From Dactylosporangium sucinum (GTDB lineage Bacteria; Actinomycetota; Actinomycetes; Mycobacteriales; Micromonosporaceae), in assembly GCF_014647515.1 (NCBI RefSeq), contig NZ_BMPI01000050.1, forward strand, positions 1-64,000: a stretch of 64,000 nucleotides of DNA, written 5' to 3'. Under the pieces are notes generated by a model. The model was not told the origin of the DNA. It did not search any database and saw nothing but the letters and a program-made list of their open reading frames with translations. Positions 52,024-59,338 of the stretch are shown here, piece by piece. Positions within the stretch are counted from its first letter, which is position 1, and the number at the start of each line of letters is the position of its first letter. Position numbers and translations under genes: made by a program.

Positions 52024-53157
52024 TCAGCGCCCCGCCCCGAGCAGCCCGCGCGCGACCACGTTCAGCTGTACTTCCACGCTTCCTCCACCGAGCCCCGCGA
52101 TCATCGATGTCTTGAACTGGCCGTTGCCGATCGAGCCGAGCTCGAGGCACTCCTCTTCGAACAGGAACTGGGACAGCTCGGCCACCAACCGCTCCGAGCG
52201 CACGATCGCGACGCGGGCAACGCTGACGACCTGGTCCTCCGGCTGTCCCTTGACCCGCGCGTCGATCGCCCGATAGACAAGGATGCGGGCCGCCGCGCAG
52301 GCCGCCTCGGCGGCGACGATCCTGGTGCGCAGGCCGTCGCGGTCCCACCACCCGTGCTCGTCGGCCATGCGCCGGAACCGGGCGACGACCCGGGCCGCCC
52401 GCGCGTACCGCGGGCCGCCGATCCGCTCGTGCGCGAGCGCCTCGAGGACGATCCGCCAGCCGTCGTTCTCGGGACCGAGCCGGCAGTTCGCCGGCACGCG
52501 CATGTCGGCGAAGGTGAGCCGGTTGAACTCGTGGATGTCAAGCACGCTGGGGATGCGCTGGATCCGGAACCCGGGGGTGTCGGTGGGCACCAGGAAGATG
52601 GAGATGCCTCGGCCGTCCGTCGACTCGGGCTTGGTGCGCGCGAGCAGGAAGCAGAACTCCGCGACCTGCGCGTAGGAGGTCCAGACCTTCTCGCCGTTGA
52701 TGACGTAGTCGTCGCCGTCGCGCACCGCACTGGTCCGCATACTGGCCAGGTCGGTGCCGGACTCCATCTCCGAGAAGCCCTGGCACCAGGTGACGTCGCC
52801 GTTGGCGATCCGGCGGAGGTGGTACCGCTTCTGCTCCTCCGTGCCGGCCATGAAGATCGCGGGGCCGATCCAGTTGACGTTCATGTACTGCGAGCCCCGG
52901 GGCTCGCCGGCGCTCCATAGCTCCTCGCCGAGAATGATGAACTGCCAGCCGGAGGCGTCGCGCCCGCCGTACTCGCTGGGCCAGTGCGGTGCCATCAGGC
53001 CGTGGGTGGCCAGTTTCTGGCAGAACTCGAAGGTGAACTCGGAGGCCGCCTCCTCGCCGGGGATCAGGCCGGACCACCGCTCGGGCAGGTTCGCGTCGAT
53101 CACCTCGCGTACCTCGTCGCGGAACGCAGCATCGCCCGCAGCCCACGCAAACTCCAC
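52024..53157 (-). CDS. acyl-CoA dehydrogenase (ChsE/FadE26-like)
   Basis: This 377-aa acyl-CoA dehydrogenase has GFSEMESGTDLASMRTSA, INGEKVWTSYAQVAEFCFLLART, and the C-terminal ECLELGSIGNGQFKTSM then VEVQLNVVARGLLG. These match the subunit type of heterotetrameric steroid-acyl-CoA dehydrogenases. The GTG at 53157 has GGGAGG upstream. Two nearby CCTAG repeats (53204, 53216) recall the motif of this island. It leads the five-gene operon of dehydrogenase pair plus Mo hydroxylase. Confidence 0.93.
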   Translation of the reverse strand: MEFAWAAGDAAFRDEVREVIDANLPERWSGLIPGEEAASEFTFEFCQKLATHGLMAPHWPSEYGGRDASGWQFIILGEELWSAGEPRGSQYMNVNWIGPAIFMAGTEEQKRYHLRRIANGDVTWCQGFSEMESGTDLASMRTSAVRDGDDYVINGEKVWTSYAQVAEFCFLLARTKPESTDGRGISIFLVPTDTPGFRIQRIPSVLDIHEFNRLTFADMRVPANCRLGPENDGWRIVLEALAHERIGGPRYARAARVVARFRRMADEHGWWDRDGLRTRIVAAEAACAAARILVYRAIDARVKGQPEDQVVSVARVAIVRSERLVAELSQFLFEEECLELGSIGNGQFKTSMIAGLGGGSVEVQLNVVARGLLGAGR

Positions 53158-53273
53158 TGAATTCCTCCCACGTGCCGACCCCCGGAGGGCCGCTCTTGTC
53201 TATCCTAGTCAGCGACCCTAGCATAGGGAAGCGGTGCAAGCGACAGCCGGAATCGGCGTGAGGAGCTGGATCA

Positions 53274-54062
53274 GTGCAGCTGGGCCTTGAGGGTCGCGGG
53301 GTGGTTGTGCTCGGCGCCGGCAGCGGTCTGGGCCGCGCCACCGCGCTCGCGTACGCCGCCGAAGGCGCGGTGGTCACGGTGTTCGCGCGCGACGCCAGCC
53401 GACTCGAGGCGGTAGCGGAGGAGATCGACCTGCTCGGCGGCGAGCGGCCGACCGTGGTATCGGGATCGATCACCTCGGCCGACGACCTCGACCGGCTCAT
53501 GGCGACGGCGGCCGCGCGCGACGGAGCCATCTGGTCGGTCTTCCTCAACGGCGGCGGCCCCGCCGCGGGACGGTTCGAGGACTTCGACGACGCCGCGTGG
53601 CAGCAGGCCTACGAGGCGACCCTGCTGGGGTACATCCGCGCCACCCGCTCGGCGCTGCCCTACCTTCGGGCGTCCGGCAGCGGCCGGATCGTCAACAACG
53701 CCAGTTCGGGCGTCAAGGCCGCGTTGGACGGGCTGCTCCTGTCCAACGTCTTTCGCCTCGGGATCATCGGCCTCACCCGAACGCTCTCGGTCGAGCTGGC
53801 CGGCGACGGGATCCTCGTCAACGCGGTCGCCGCCGGTAAGATCGCCACTGACCGGGTCGCCTCGCTCGACCGGATGCGCGCCGATCGGGTCGGGACAACC
53901 GCGGGCGAGGTCCGAGCGCAGGCGGAGCGCACGATCCCCGTCGGTCGCTACGGCACGCCGGAGGAGTTCGCGCGCACCGTCGTCTTCCACGGCTCACCGG
54001 CAAACACCTACGTCACCGGCCAGACGCTGCTCGTCGACGGTGGCATGTACCGCGGCTACTGA
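53274..54062 (+). CDS. SDR fold protein with SN-x2-R in place of YxxxK
   Basis: This 262-aa SDR-fold protein has VVVLGAGSGLG (10-20). The usual active-site Tyr and Lys are Ser157 and Arg161 (LSNVFRLG). NGGGPAAGRF replaces NNAG. This SNxxR subfamily is widespread and often annotated as 3-oxoacyl-ACP reductase; catalysis is not proved for most. The GTG start follows GGAG purines. It is the first gene of a plus operon with an aldolase-like and a hotdog gene. Confidence 0.86.
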   Translation: MQLGLEGRGVVVLGAGSGLGRATALAYAAEGAVVTVFARDASRLEAVAEEIDLLGGERPTVVSGSITSADDLDRLMATAAARDGAIWSVFLNGGGPAAGRFEDFDDAAWQQAYEATLLGYIRATRSALPYLRASGSGRIVNNASSGVKAALDGLLLSNVFRLGIIGLTRTLSVELAGDGILVNAVAAGKIATDRVASLDRMRADRVGTTAGEVRAQAERTIPVGRYGTPEEFARTVVFHGSPANTYVTGQTLLVDGGMYRGY

Positions 54063-54095
54063 CCGCCGAGTGCGGCAACGACACGAGGAGTCACA

Positions 54096-55022
54096 TTGCG
54101 CTTCGCCTACCGAGGCGTCGTCCCGATCCTGCCGACACCGTTCCTGGCGAACGAGGACCTCGACCTCGAGTCCCTACGGCGGCTGCTGGCGTTCGTGCGG
54201 ACAATCGGGGTGGACGGCGTCACCGTGCTCGGGGTGCTCGGCGAGGCGGCCGCGCTGACCGATGCGGAGGCGCGTGACGTGCTCGCGACCGCCGTCGAGG
54301 CGGCCGGCCCGCTGCCCGTGGTGGCCGGCGCCAGTCGCTACGGCGTGCGGGCCACCCGGGCGTTCGTGGAGATGGCGGCCGAGTCGGGGGCGGCGGCCGT
54401 GATGGTCGCGCCACCGAGTGTCGACGGCATCGGCGAAACGGCGGTGTACCGGTACTTCGCGGGCGTCTGCGCGGACTCGCCGCTGCCCGTCGTCGTGCAG
54501 GACCACCCCGCCTCGACGCGGGTGCAGATGTCCGCCGATCTGCTGGTTCGCCTCGCCGACGACCTGGAGTCCATGGCCGGCATCAAGGCCGAAGCGATAC
54601 CGACCGCACCCAAGGTCCGCATCCTGAAACAGCGGGCGCCCCGGGTCCCGGTCCTCACCGGCCTGGGCGCGCTCTACGCGCGGTTCGACCTCGCGGCCGG
54701 GTCGGACGGGTTCAACACGGGCTTCGCGTTCCCGGAGTTCCTCGTCGAGCTTCTGCGGCTGGCGAACGCGGGTGCGTCGGAGGCGACGAACGCGCTCTAC
54801 GCCCGGTTCCTGCCCCTCGTCGTCCTCGAGCAGCAGCCCGGGCCGGCGATCCGCAAGGAGATCTGGCGCCGGCGCGGGATCCTCGCGTCGGCGCGGGTGC
54901 GGGCCCCGGGCGCTCAGTACGACCCCGCCACCGACGAGGTGCTCACCCAACTCCTCGCCGAGGCGACGGCGAATGCGGACCTCACCGCCGCGCTCCGCCT
55001 GTCCGACCTGATCCACTCGTGA
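54096..55022 (+). CDS. DapA/DHDPS-family aldolase-like protein, catalytic Tyr absent
   Basis: This 308-aa TIM barrel of the dihydrodipicolinate synthase/N-acetylneuraminate lyase family has VTVLGVLGEAAALT (GxxGE motif) and the Schiff-base Lys164 in AGIKAEA. The usual Tyr of YNVP is Gln135 in VVVQDHPAST. Lys is kept, so imine chemistry is possible, but proton relay must differ. It might split a hydroxy-oxo acid produced downstream. The TTG start has GAGGAGT upstream. Confidence 0.87.
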   Translation: MRFAYRGVVPILPTPFLANEDLDLESLRRLLAFVRTIGVDGVTVLGVLGEAAALTDAEARDVLATAVEAAGPLPVVAGASRYGVRATRAFVEMAAESGAAAVMVAPPSVDGIGETAVYRYFAGVCADSPLPVVVQDHPASTRVQMSADLLVRLADDLESMAGIKAEAIPTAPKVRILKQRAPRVPVLTGLGALYARFDLAAGSDGFNTGFAFPEFLVELLRLANAGASEATNALYARFLPLVVLEQQPGPAIRKEIWRRRGILASARVRAPGAQYDPATDEVLTQLLAEATANADLTAALRLSDLIHS

Positions 55023-55033
55023 GGGAGGGGCAC

Positions 55034-55516
55034 ATGGCCGACGCGGGACCCGAAGTCAGCGACCTCGCCCGCTCCAGGATCGGGACGGTCACCCAGACCT
55101 ACGTGAGCGAGCCGGTGTCGCTCAGGCACATCCGTGAGTACCTCGCTGGGACCGGTGGCGACCCCGACAGCTTCACCGAGTTCGACGACAACGGCGATCC
55201 CCGGCCGGCGCCGCCGTTGTTCTTCCACTCCGCGTGCCGGCCCGTCGTGGCGGAGCGGCACCTGCTGGCGGACGGCCAGTACCCGTTCCTCGGCGTCGAG
55301 GGTGTGACCGGTGAGACCCTCGCCGGAGGCAACACGTTCGAGATCCTCGCGCCGGTGTACGTCGGGGACGTGCTGTCGACGATGGAGACCCTGGTCGCCA
55401 TCGACGAGCGGGTCGGCCGCTCGGGCCCGATGGCGATCACAACCACGCTGACGACCTACGTCAACCAGCACGGCGTCGAGGTGGCGAGGTATCGACAGGT
55501 GATCATCTTCCGCTGA
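55034..55516 (+). CDS. hotdog FAS1-like dehydratase (N-half of a MaoC hydratase)
   Basis: This 160-aa single-hotdog protein is of the FAS1_DH/mesaconyl-C4-CoA hydratase N-domain group: PPLFFHSACRPVVAERHLL, GGNTFEILAPVYVGDVLSTMETLVAIDERVGRSGPMAITTT and YVNQHGVEVARYRQVIIFR. GGGAGGGG precedes the ATG at 55034; the GTG at 55019 is less likely. It probably pairs with the MaoC-like C-half encoded on the opposite strand, to form a two-part hydratase. Confidence 0.87.
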   Translation: MADAGPEVSDLARSRIGTVTQTYVSEPVSLRHIREYLAGTGGDPDSFTEFDDNGDPRPAPPLFFHSACRPVVAERHLLADGQYPFLGVEGVTGETLAGGNTFEILAPVYVGDVLSTMETLVAIDERVGRSGPMAITTTLTTYVNQHGVEVARYRQVIIFR

Positions 55517-55934
55517 TCGCGCTCCGCGCCGGGCCAGCCGGCAGGACGACGTCCGCCTCGCCCTTGACGATGACGACACCGTCGGCGGTGCTCATCTCGA
55601 GCGCGCAGGTGACCCGGTCACCGCCGGCGCCCGGAGCGACCGCGGTGACCATGCCCTTCGCCACCACCGTGTCCCCGGCGACGGCCGGGCCCACGTTGCG
55701 CTCCTCCAGCCGGCGGAGCTGGGCGCCCGGGCCGCCCCAACCGGTGACGAGCTCGGCGTTGATCGCACTCAGGAGGTTGGCGGTCACGAGCGGGCCCCGG
55801 AAGCCGGCGGCCTTCGCGTACTCCTCGTCCCAGTGGATGCGATGCGCAGTCCAGTGGGCGACGCCGAACAGGAAGAGGCTCACCTTCGTGATCGTCCGGC
55901 GCACCTCCGGCAGAGTGTCGCCCACCTGGGCCAT
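55503..55934 (-). CDS. MaoC-like hydratase (catalytic hotdog half)
   Basis: This 143-aa hotdog protein has HWTAHRIHWDEEYAKAAGFRGPLV, close to the HRIHYD active-site helix of mesaconyl/itaconyl-CoA hydratases, with NRIH-type His and Asp. It should hydrate an enoyl-CoA to the (R)- or tertiary alcohol. It faces the FAS1-like half gene tail to tail, with 14 bp overlap. The gene is next to the GntR regulator and transcribed with it. Confidence 0.88.
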   Translation of the reverse strand: MAQVGDTLPEVRRTITKVSLFLFGVAHWTAHRIHWDEEYAKAAGFRGPLVTANLLSAINAELVTGWGGPGAQLRRLEERNVGPAVAGDTVVAKGMVTAVAPGAGGDRVTCALEMSTADGVVIVKGEADVVLPAGPARSAISGR

Positions 55935-55944
55935 GCCTGTCCCC

Positions 55945-56703
55945 TCAGTCGAGCAGCTCGGTGATCTGCTGGTCCTGGAACCAGCCCATCTGGACCTCGC
56001 GCACGACCTCCATGTGCCGCGCCCAGAACTTCTCGGCCTCGGCGCCGGCGCCCTTCTCGATCAGATCGACGAGCTTGCGGTGCGCCTTCAGGGACCGTTC
56101 CTCCTGCTGGCGCTGGTCGGGCGACGTCGACAGGCCCCTCGCCGAGTGCTGCTCGCTGATGTGCTGCAGGCACTCGGTGATGACCGCCATGGTGGCGTTG
56201 CCGCTGAGACCCATGAGGACGGAGTGGAACCGCCAAGCGGCCGCCGGGAATGCGGAGCTGCTGCCGAGCGCCGCCGCTTCCTCGTCGAGGATCTCGCGCA
56301 GCTGGCGAATACCGTCAGGGGTCGCGCTCTCGGCCGCCATCCGGGCGGCGGTCGGCTCGTAGAGCATGCGGAACTGGTAGACGTCGGCCAGCGTCGCCTG
56401 CCGGATCTGCAGCTGGATCGCCACGGCTCGGGCGGCCACACCGCCGTCGGGGAGGCTCACCACGGGTCCGCGGTGCGAACCGCGCCGGACCGAGATCAGG
56501 TCCTGCGCCTCGAGCAGGCGCAGGGCCTCCCGCAGCGTCGGCCGGGAGACCTCGTACTGCTCCATGAGGGTCGCCTCGCTCAACAGCGACTCCCCTGGTT
56601 TGAGCTCGCCCTTCAGGATCTTCGCGCGCAACTCGGCGGCGATGACCTCTGCCATCTTGGGAATCCGATGGGCTGCCGCGCGGCCGTTGGGCATCGAGGC
56701 CAT
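55945..56703 (-). CDS. GntR family regulator with FCD domain
   Basis: This 252-aa regulator has an N-terminal winged helix (about 15-85: KGELKPGESLLSEATLMEQYEVSRPTLREALRLLEAQDLI) and an FCD ligand domain (about 100-240) with metal-binding residues (Asp in YQFRMLYEPT, His in WRFHSVL, His in KAHRKL, His in ARHMEVV). It is the only transcription factor gene in the window. FCD regulators sense organic acids or CoA esters. It may regulate its own promoter through the CTTAG site at 56745; whether it binds all sites is not known. Confidence 0.93.
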   Translation of the reverse strand: MASMPNGRAAAHRIPKMAEVIAAELRAKILKGELKPGESLLSEATLMEQYEVSRPTLREALRLLEAQDLISVRRGSHRGPVVSLPDGGVAARAVAIQLQIRQATLADVYQFRMLYEPTAARMAAESATPDGIRQLREILDEEAAALGSSSAFPAAAWRFHSVLMGLSGNATMAVITECLQHISEQHSARGLSTSPDQRQQEERSLKAHRKLVDLIEKGAGAEAEKFWARHMEVVREVQMGWFQDQQITELLD

Positions 56704-56740
56704 GTCTCTCCTGCGCTGAGTCCGATGATCGATTGCTGAG

Positions 56741-56757
56741 TATTCTTAGTTAAACAC
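56741..56757. promoter_or_regulatory. candidate operator half-site (CTTAGTTA)
   Basis: TATTCTTAGTTAAACAC, 38-54 bp upstream of the GntR gene start. CTTAGTTA matches the sites at 8695 and 32563, which makes autoregulation possible. Confidence 0.5.
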
Positions 56758-56857
56758 AATCTCTCGCCAGTTGGCACGGCAGGCCCCGCCCAGTATCGCC
56801 CGGGCCACACTTGCGCCGCCGCCCCGCGGGGAGTCCCGCCGCGACCGATGCACCGGC

Positions 56858-57640
56858 TCAGCGCATCGGCAGGAGACCTCCGTCGGCAGCGAACATCTGC
56901 CCGGTCATGAACCGCGACGCCGGGCTCGCGACGAAGGCGATGACCGGCAGGAAGTCGCGTTCGATGTCGCCGAGGCGACCGCCGAGCGGAATCGTCCGCT
57001 TGAGCGCGGCGTCGTGCGCGGCCAGCGCCTCGGGGCTCATCTCACTGCGGGTCTTGTCGTACATGGGTGTCCAGATCGCCGGAGCGATGGCGTTGACGGT
57101 GATGCCGTACGGCGCCCACTCGATGGCCAGCGTCCGCGTCCAGGCCACCACGGCGCCCTTCGAAGCGGAGTACGCCGCCTTGGCCGGAAGACCAATGATG
57201 CCAGCCGACGAGGCGAAGTTGATCACGCGGCCGCCGCCGTCCCTGAGATGAGGGAACACGGCGACGTTGGTGAGGAACGTGCCGGTGGCGTTGACCGCGA
57301 TGATCCTCTCCCACGTCGCGAGCGACGTCTCCGCGGCCGACCCGAAGGGCGCGATGCCGGCCGCGTTGACGAGGACGTCAAGCCCTCCGAGGATGCCGGC
57401 GGCGCCCTTCACCGCAGACTCCACCGACTCCTGCGAGGTGACGTCGCACGTCAGGAAGGCGGCGCCGACCTCCTTCGCCACAGCACCGCCGGCTTCCTCG
57501 TTGAGATCGAGGGAGACCACCTGCGCACCGAGGCGAGAGAAGCCCCGCACCGTGCCCGCACCCATGCCGCTCGCGCCACCGGTGACGATCACCCTGCGCC
57601 CGGTCAGATCAAAGTCGCTCATGACATCAAAGTAGTACAT
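56858..57640 (-). CDS. SDR family oxidoreductase
   Basis: This 260-aa SDR has TGGASGMG (20-27), VNAAG (91-95), Ser144/145 and Tyr157-x3-Lys161. It resembles 3-alpha-hydroxysteroid and glucose dehydrogenases. ATG 57640 directly follows TATATAACTTAG, so this mRNA may be leaderless; ATG at 57622 is the alternative but has no ribosome site. The start codon is adjacent to the operator, so repression would block the polymerase directly. Confidence 0.9.
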   Translation of the reverse strand: MYYFDVMSDFDLTGRRVIVTGGASGMGAGTVRGFSRLGAQVVSLDLNEEAGGAVAKEVGAAFLTCDVTSQESVESAVKGAAGILGGLDVLVNAAGIAPFGSAAETSLATWERIIAVNATGTFLTNVAVFPHLRDGGGRVINFASSAGIIGLPAKAAYSASKGAVVAWTRTLAIEWAPYGITVNAIAPAIWTPMYDKTRSEMSPEALAAHDAALKRTIPLGGRLGDIERDFLPVIAFVASPASRFMTGQMFAADGGLLPMR

Positions 57641-57652
57641 CTAAGTTATATA
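57641..57652 (-). promoter_or_regulatory. TATATAACTTAG element abutting the start codon
   Basis: On the minus strand this is TATATAACTTAG, immediately before ATG 57640. It is nearly the same 12-mer as at 8699 (TATATAACTAAG) and 34284 (TATATAACGAAG). The spacing fits a -10 box of a leaderless transcript overlapped by the operator. Confidence 0.6.
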
Positions 57653-57659
57653 TGACGAG

Positions 57660-58823
57660 TCACACCTCGATGACGATGCCGCCGCCCTGCCCGCCGGCGG
57701 CGCACATCGCCGCGACGGCGATGCCGCCGCCGCGACGGCGAAGTTCGAAGATCAGCGTGGCCAGCATCCGGCCGCCCGACGCGGAGATGGGATGCCCGAT
57801 GCTGCAGCCGCTGCCGTAGATGTTGACCTTCTCGTCGTCGATGCCGAGCAGCTTGCAGGCGGCCAGCGGCACCGACGCGAATGCCTCGTTGATCTCCCAC
57901 AGGTCCACGTCACCGACGTCGATCCCGGCGCGCTTGAGGACCAGCGGGATGACCTCGGTCGCGCCCAGGCCGGTCCGGTGTGGCTCGACGCCGACGGCGC
58001 CCCACGAGCGGATCCGGGCCAGGGGGGTGAGGCCGCGCTCGGCGGCGAAGGTATCGGCGACGATCGTGAGCGCCGAGGCCGCGTCGTTGACGCCGCTGGC
58101 GTTGCCCGCGGTGGTGCTGAAGCCCTCGATCTCCGGGTGCAGCGGCCGGAGCGCGGCGAGCTTCTCCAGGGAGGTGTTGCGGCGAGGGTGTTCGTCGGCG
58201 GAGAAGAGCACCCTCCGCCCGTCGACGGTCACCTCGATGGGAACGATCTCGTCGTTGAACCTGCCGGCGTCGATCGCGGCGACCGCACGCTGGTGCGAAC
58301 GCATCGCCCAGGCGTCGATCTCCGCACGGGTCAGGCCGACCTCCTGGGCCGTGTTCCACCCGGTCGTGATCGTCACGTCGTCGTTGGCACCGTCGTAGAA
58401 GGGAAACGTCGGGTTGAAGCCGTGCCGCACCTCCTCGGAACCGGGGACGCGCCAGGTCAACGTGGGGTTCATGGAGGCGGAGTGGGTGCCGCCGGCGATC
58501 ACGGCACGGTCCATGCCCGCGCGGACCGTGGCGGCCGCATTCCCTACCGCGGTCAGTCCACCAGCGCAGTGACGATTCACGGCCTGGCCAGGTGCCCGGT
58601 TGAGCCCGGCCGCGATCGCCGCGAACCTGGCGATGTCGCCGCCGCCGGCGAGTTCCTCGGCGAGGATCACATCGTCGATGTCCTCGGCTTCCAGACCCGA
58701 GCGATCCAGGGCCGCCTTGACGACGTGGGTCGCGAGCTCCTCGGCCGGCGTGTCCCGCAGGGTGCCCTTGAAGGACGTGGCGACGGGCGTGCGCACGGCG
58801 CTGACGATGAGTGCTTCGGTCAC
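57660..58823 (-). CDS. thiolase (acetyl-CoA acyltransferase)
   Basis: This 387-aa thiolase has Cys86 in NRHCAGGLTAV, NEAFAS, GHPISASG with the His, and Cys374 in MCAAGGQGGG. All catalytic residues are present. It differs clearly from the thiolase at 39863, so the two likely act on different chain lengths or structures. The GTG at 58823 starts 15 bp after DoxX. Its stop lies 20 bp before the SDR start codon. Expected role: final cleavage of a 3-ketoacyl-CoA. Confidence 0.95.
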   Translation of the reverse strand: MTEALIVSAVRTPVATSFKGTLRDTPAEELATHVVKAALDRSGLEAEDIDDVILAEELAGGGDIARFAAIAAGLNRAPGQAVNRHCAGGLTAVGNAAATVRAGMDRAVIAGGTHSASMNPTLTWRVPGSEEVRHGFNPTFPFYDGANDDVTITTGWNTAQEVGLTRAEIDAWAMRSHQRAVAAIDAGRFNDEIVPIEVTVDGRRVLFSADEHPRRNTSLEKLAALRPLHPEIEGFSTTAGNASGVNDAASALTIVADTFAAERGLTPLARIRSWGAVGVEPHRTGLGATEVIPLVLKRAGIDVGDVDLWEINEAFASVPLAACKLLGIDDEKVNIYGSGCSIGHPISASGGRMLATLIFELRRRGGGIAVAAMCAAGGQGGGIVIEV

Positions 58824-58838
58824 GGTTTCTCTCGCTTC

Positions 58839-59336
58839 CTATGCCGATTGCCGCGCGGGACGGTACGAGGTGGCCAGAAGCCCGAGCGCGGCAGCGGTGC
58901 CGCCCGCGGGCACGATCAGCGCCCACCAGGCGCCGGCGAGTTTCCAGCCGAGCACGTGGTCGAGCGACCACTCGCCGGGCCCGAGCGCGGCGATGCCGAC
59001 GGCCACCATCGCGACCAGCACCACGTACTCCGCGCCACCCTTGAAGACGAAGTAGCCCTTCCCGCGGTGGTCGGTCAGCGCCGCGACCACCATCAGGCCG
59101 ACGAACGCCGTGCACACCGGGCCGGTCAGCAGGCCGGCGGTGAGCAGGATGCCGGCGGAAATCTCGGTAGCGGGCGCGATGCGCGCGTGCAGCCAGGCGG
59201 GTCGCAGCCCGAGGGAGTTGAACCACCTGGTCGTTCCCTCAAGGCCACCCGGGCCGGCCACCTTGTTCCAGCCGTGGATCGCCAGCATCGGCCCCAGGGC
59301 CAGCCGGACGATGAGCGTGCCGATGTCGTGGTCCAT
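58839..59336 (-). CDS. DoxX family membrane protein
   Basis: This 165-aa integral membrane protein has four hydrophobic segments, beginning GTLIVRLALGPMLAIHGWNK, then ILLTAGLLTGPVCTAFVG. DoxX proteins are linked to thiosulfate or quinone redox and to detoxification, but their biochemistry is not settled. Lying between an acyl-CoA dehydrogenase and a thiolase, it may relate to electron flow from the dehydrogenase. The ATG at 59336 is 2 bp after the dehydrogenase gene. Confidence 0.88.
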   Translation of the reverse strand: MDHDIGTLIVRLALGPMLAIHGWNKVAGPGGLEGTTRWFNSLGLRPAWLHARIAPATEISAGILLTAGLLTGPVCTAFVGLMVVAALTDHRGKGYFVFKGGAEYVVLVAMVAVGIAALGPGEWSLDHVLGWKLAGAWWALIVPAGGTAAALGLLATSYRPARQSA

Positions 59337-59338
59337 AC

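Noticed and set aside
53201..53226. Two CCTAG repeats upstream of the dehydrogenase operon
   Set aside because: Resemble the island motif but with wrong spacing and orientation; kept only as a weak relative.
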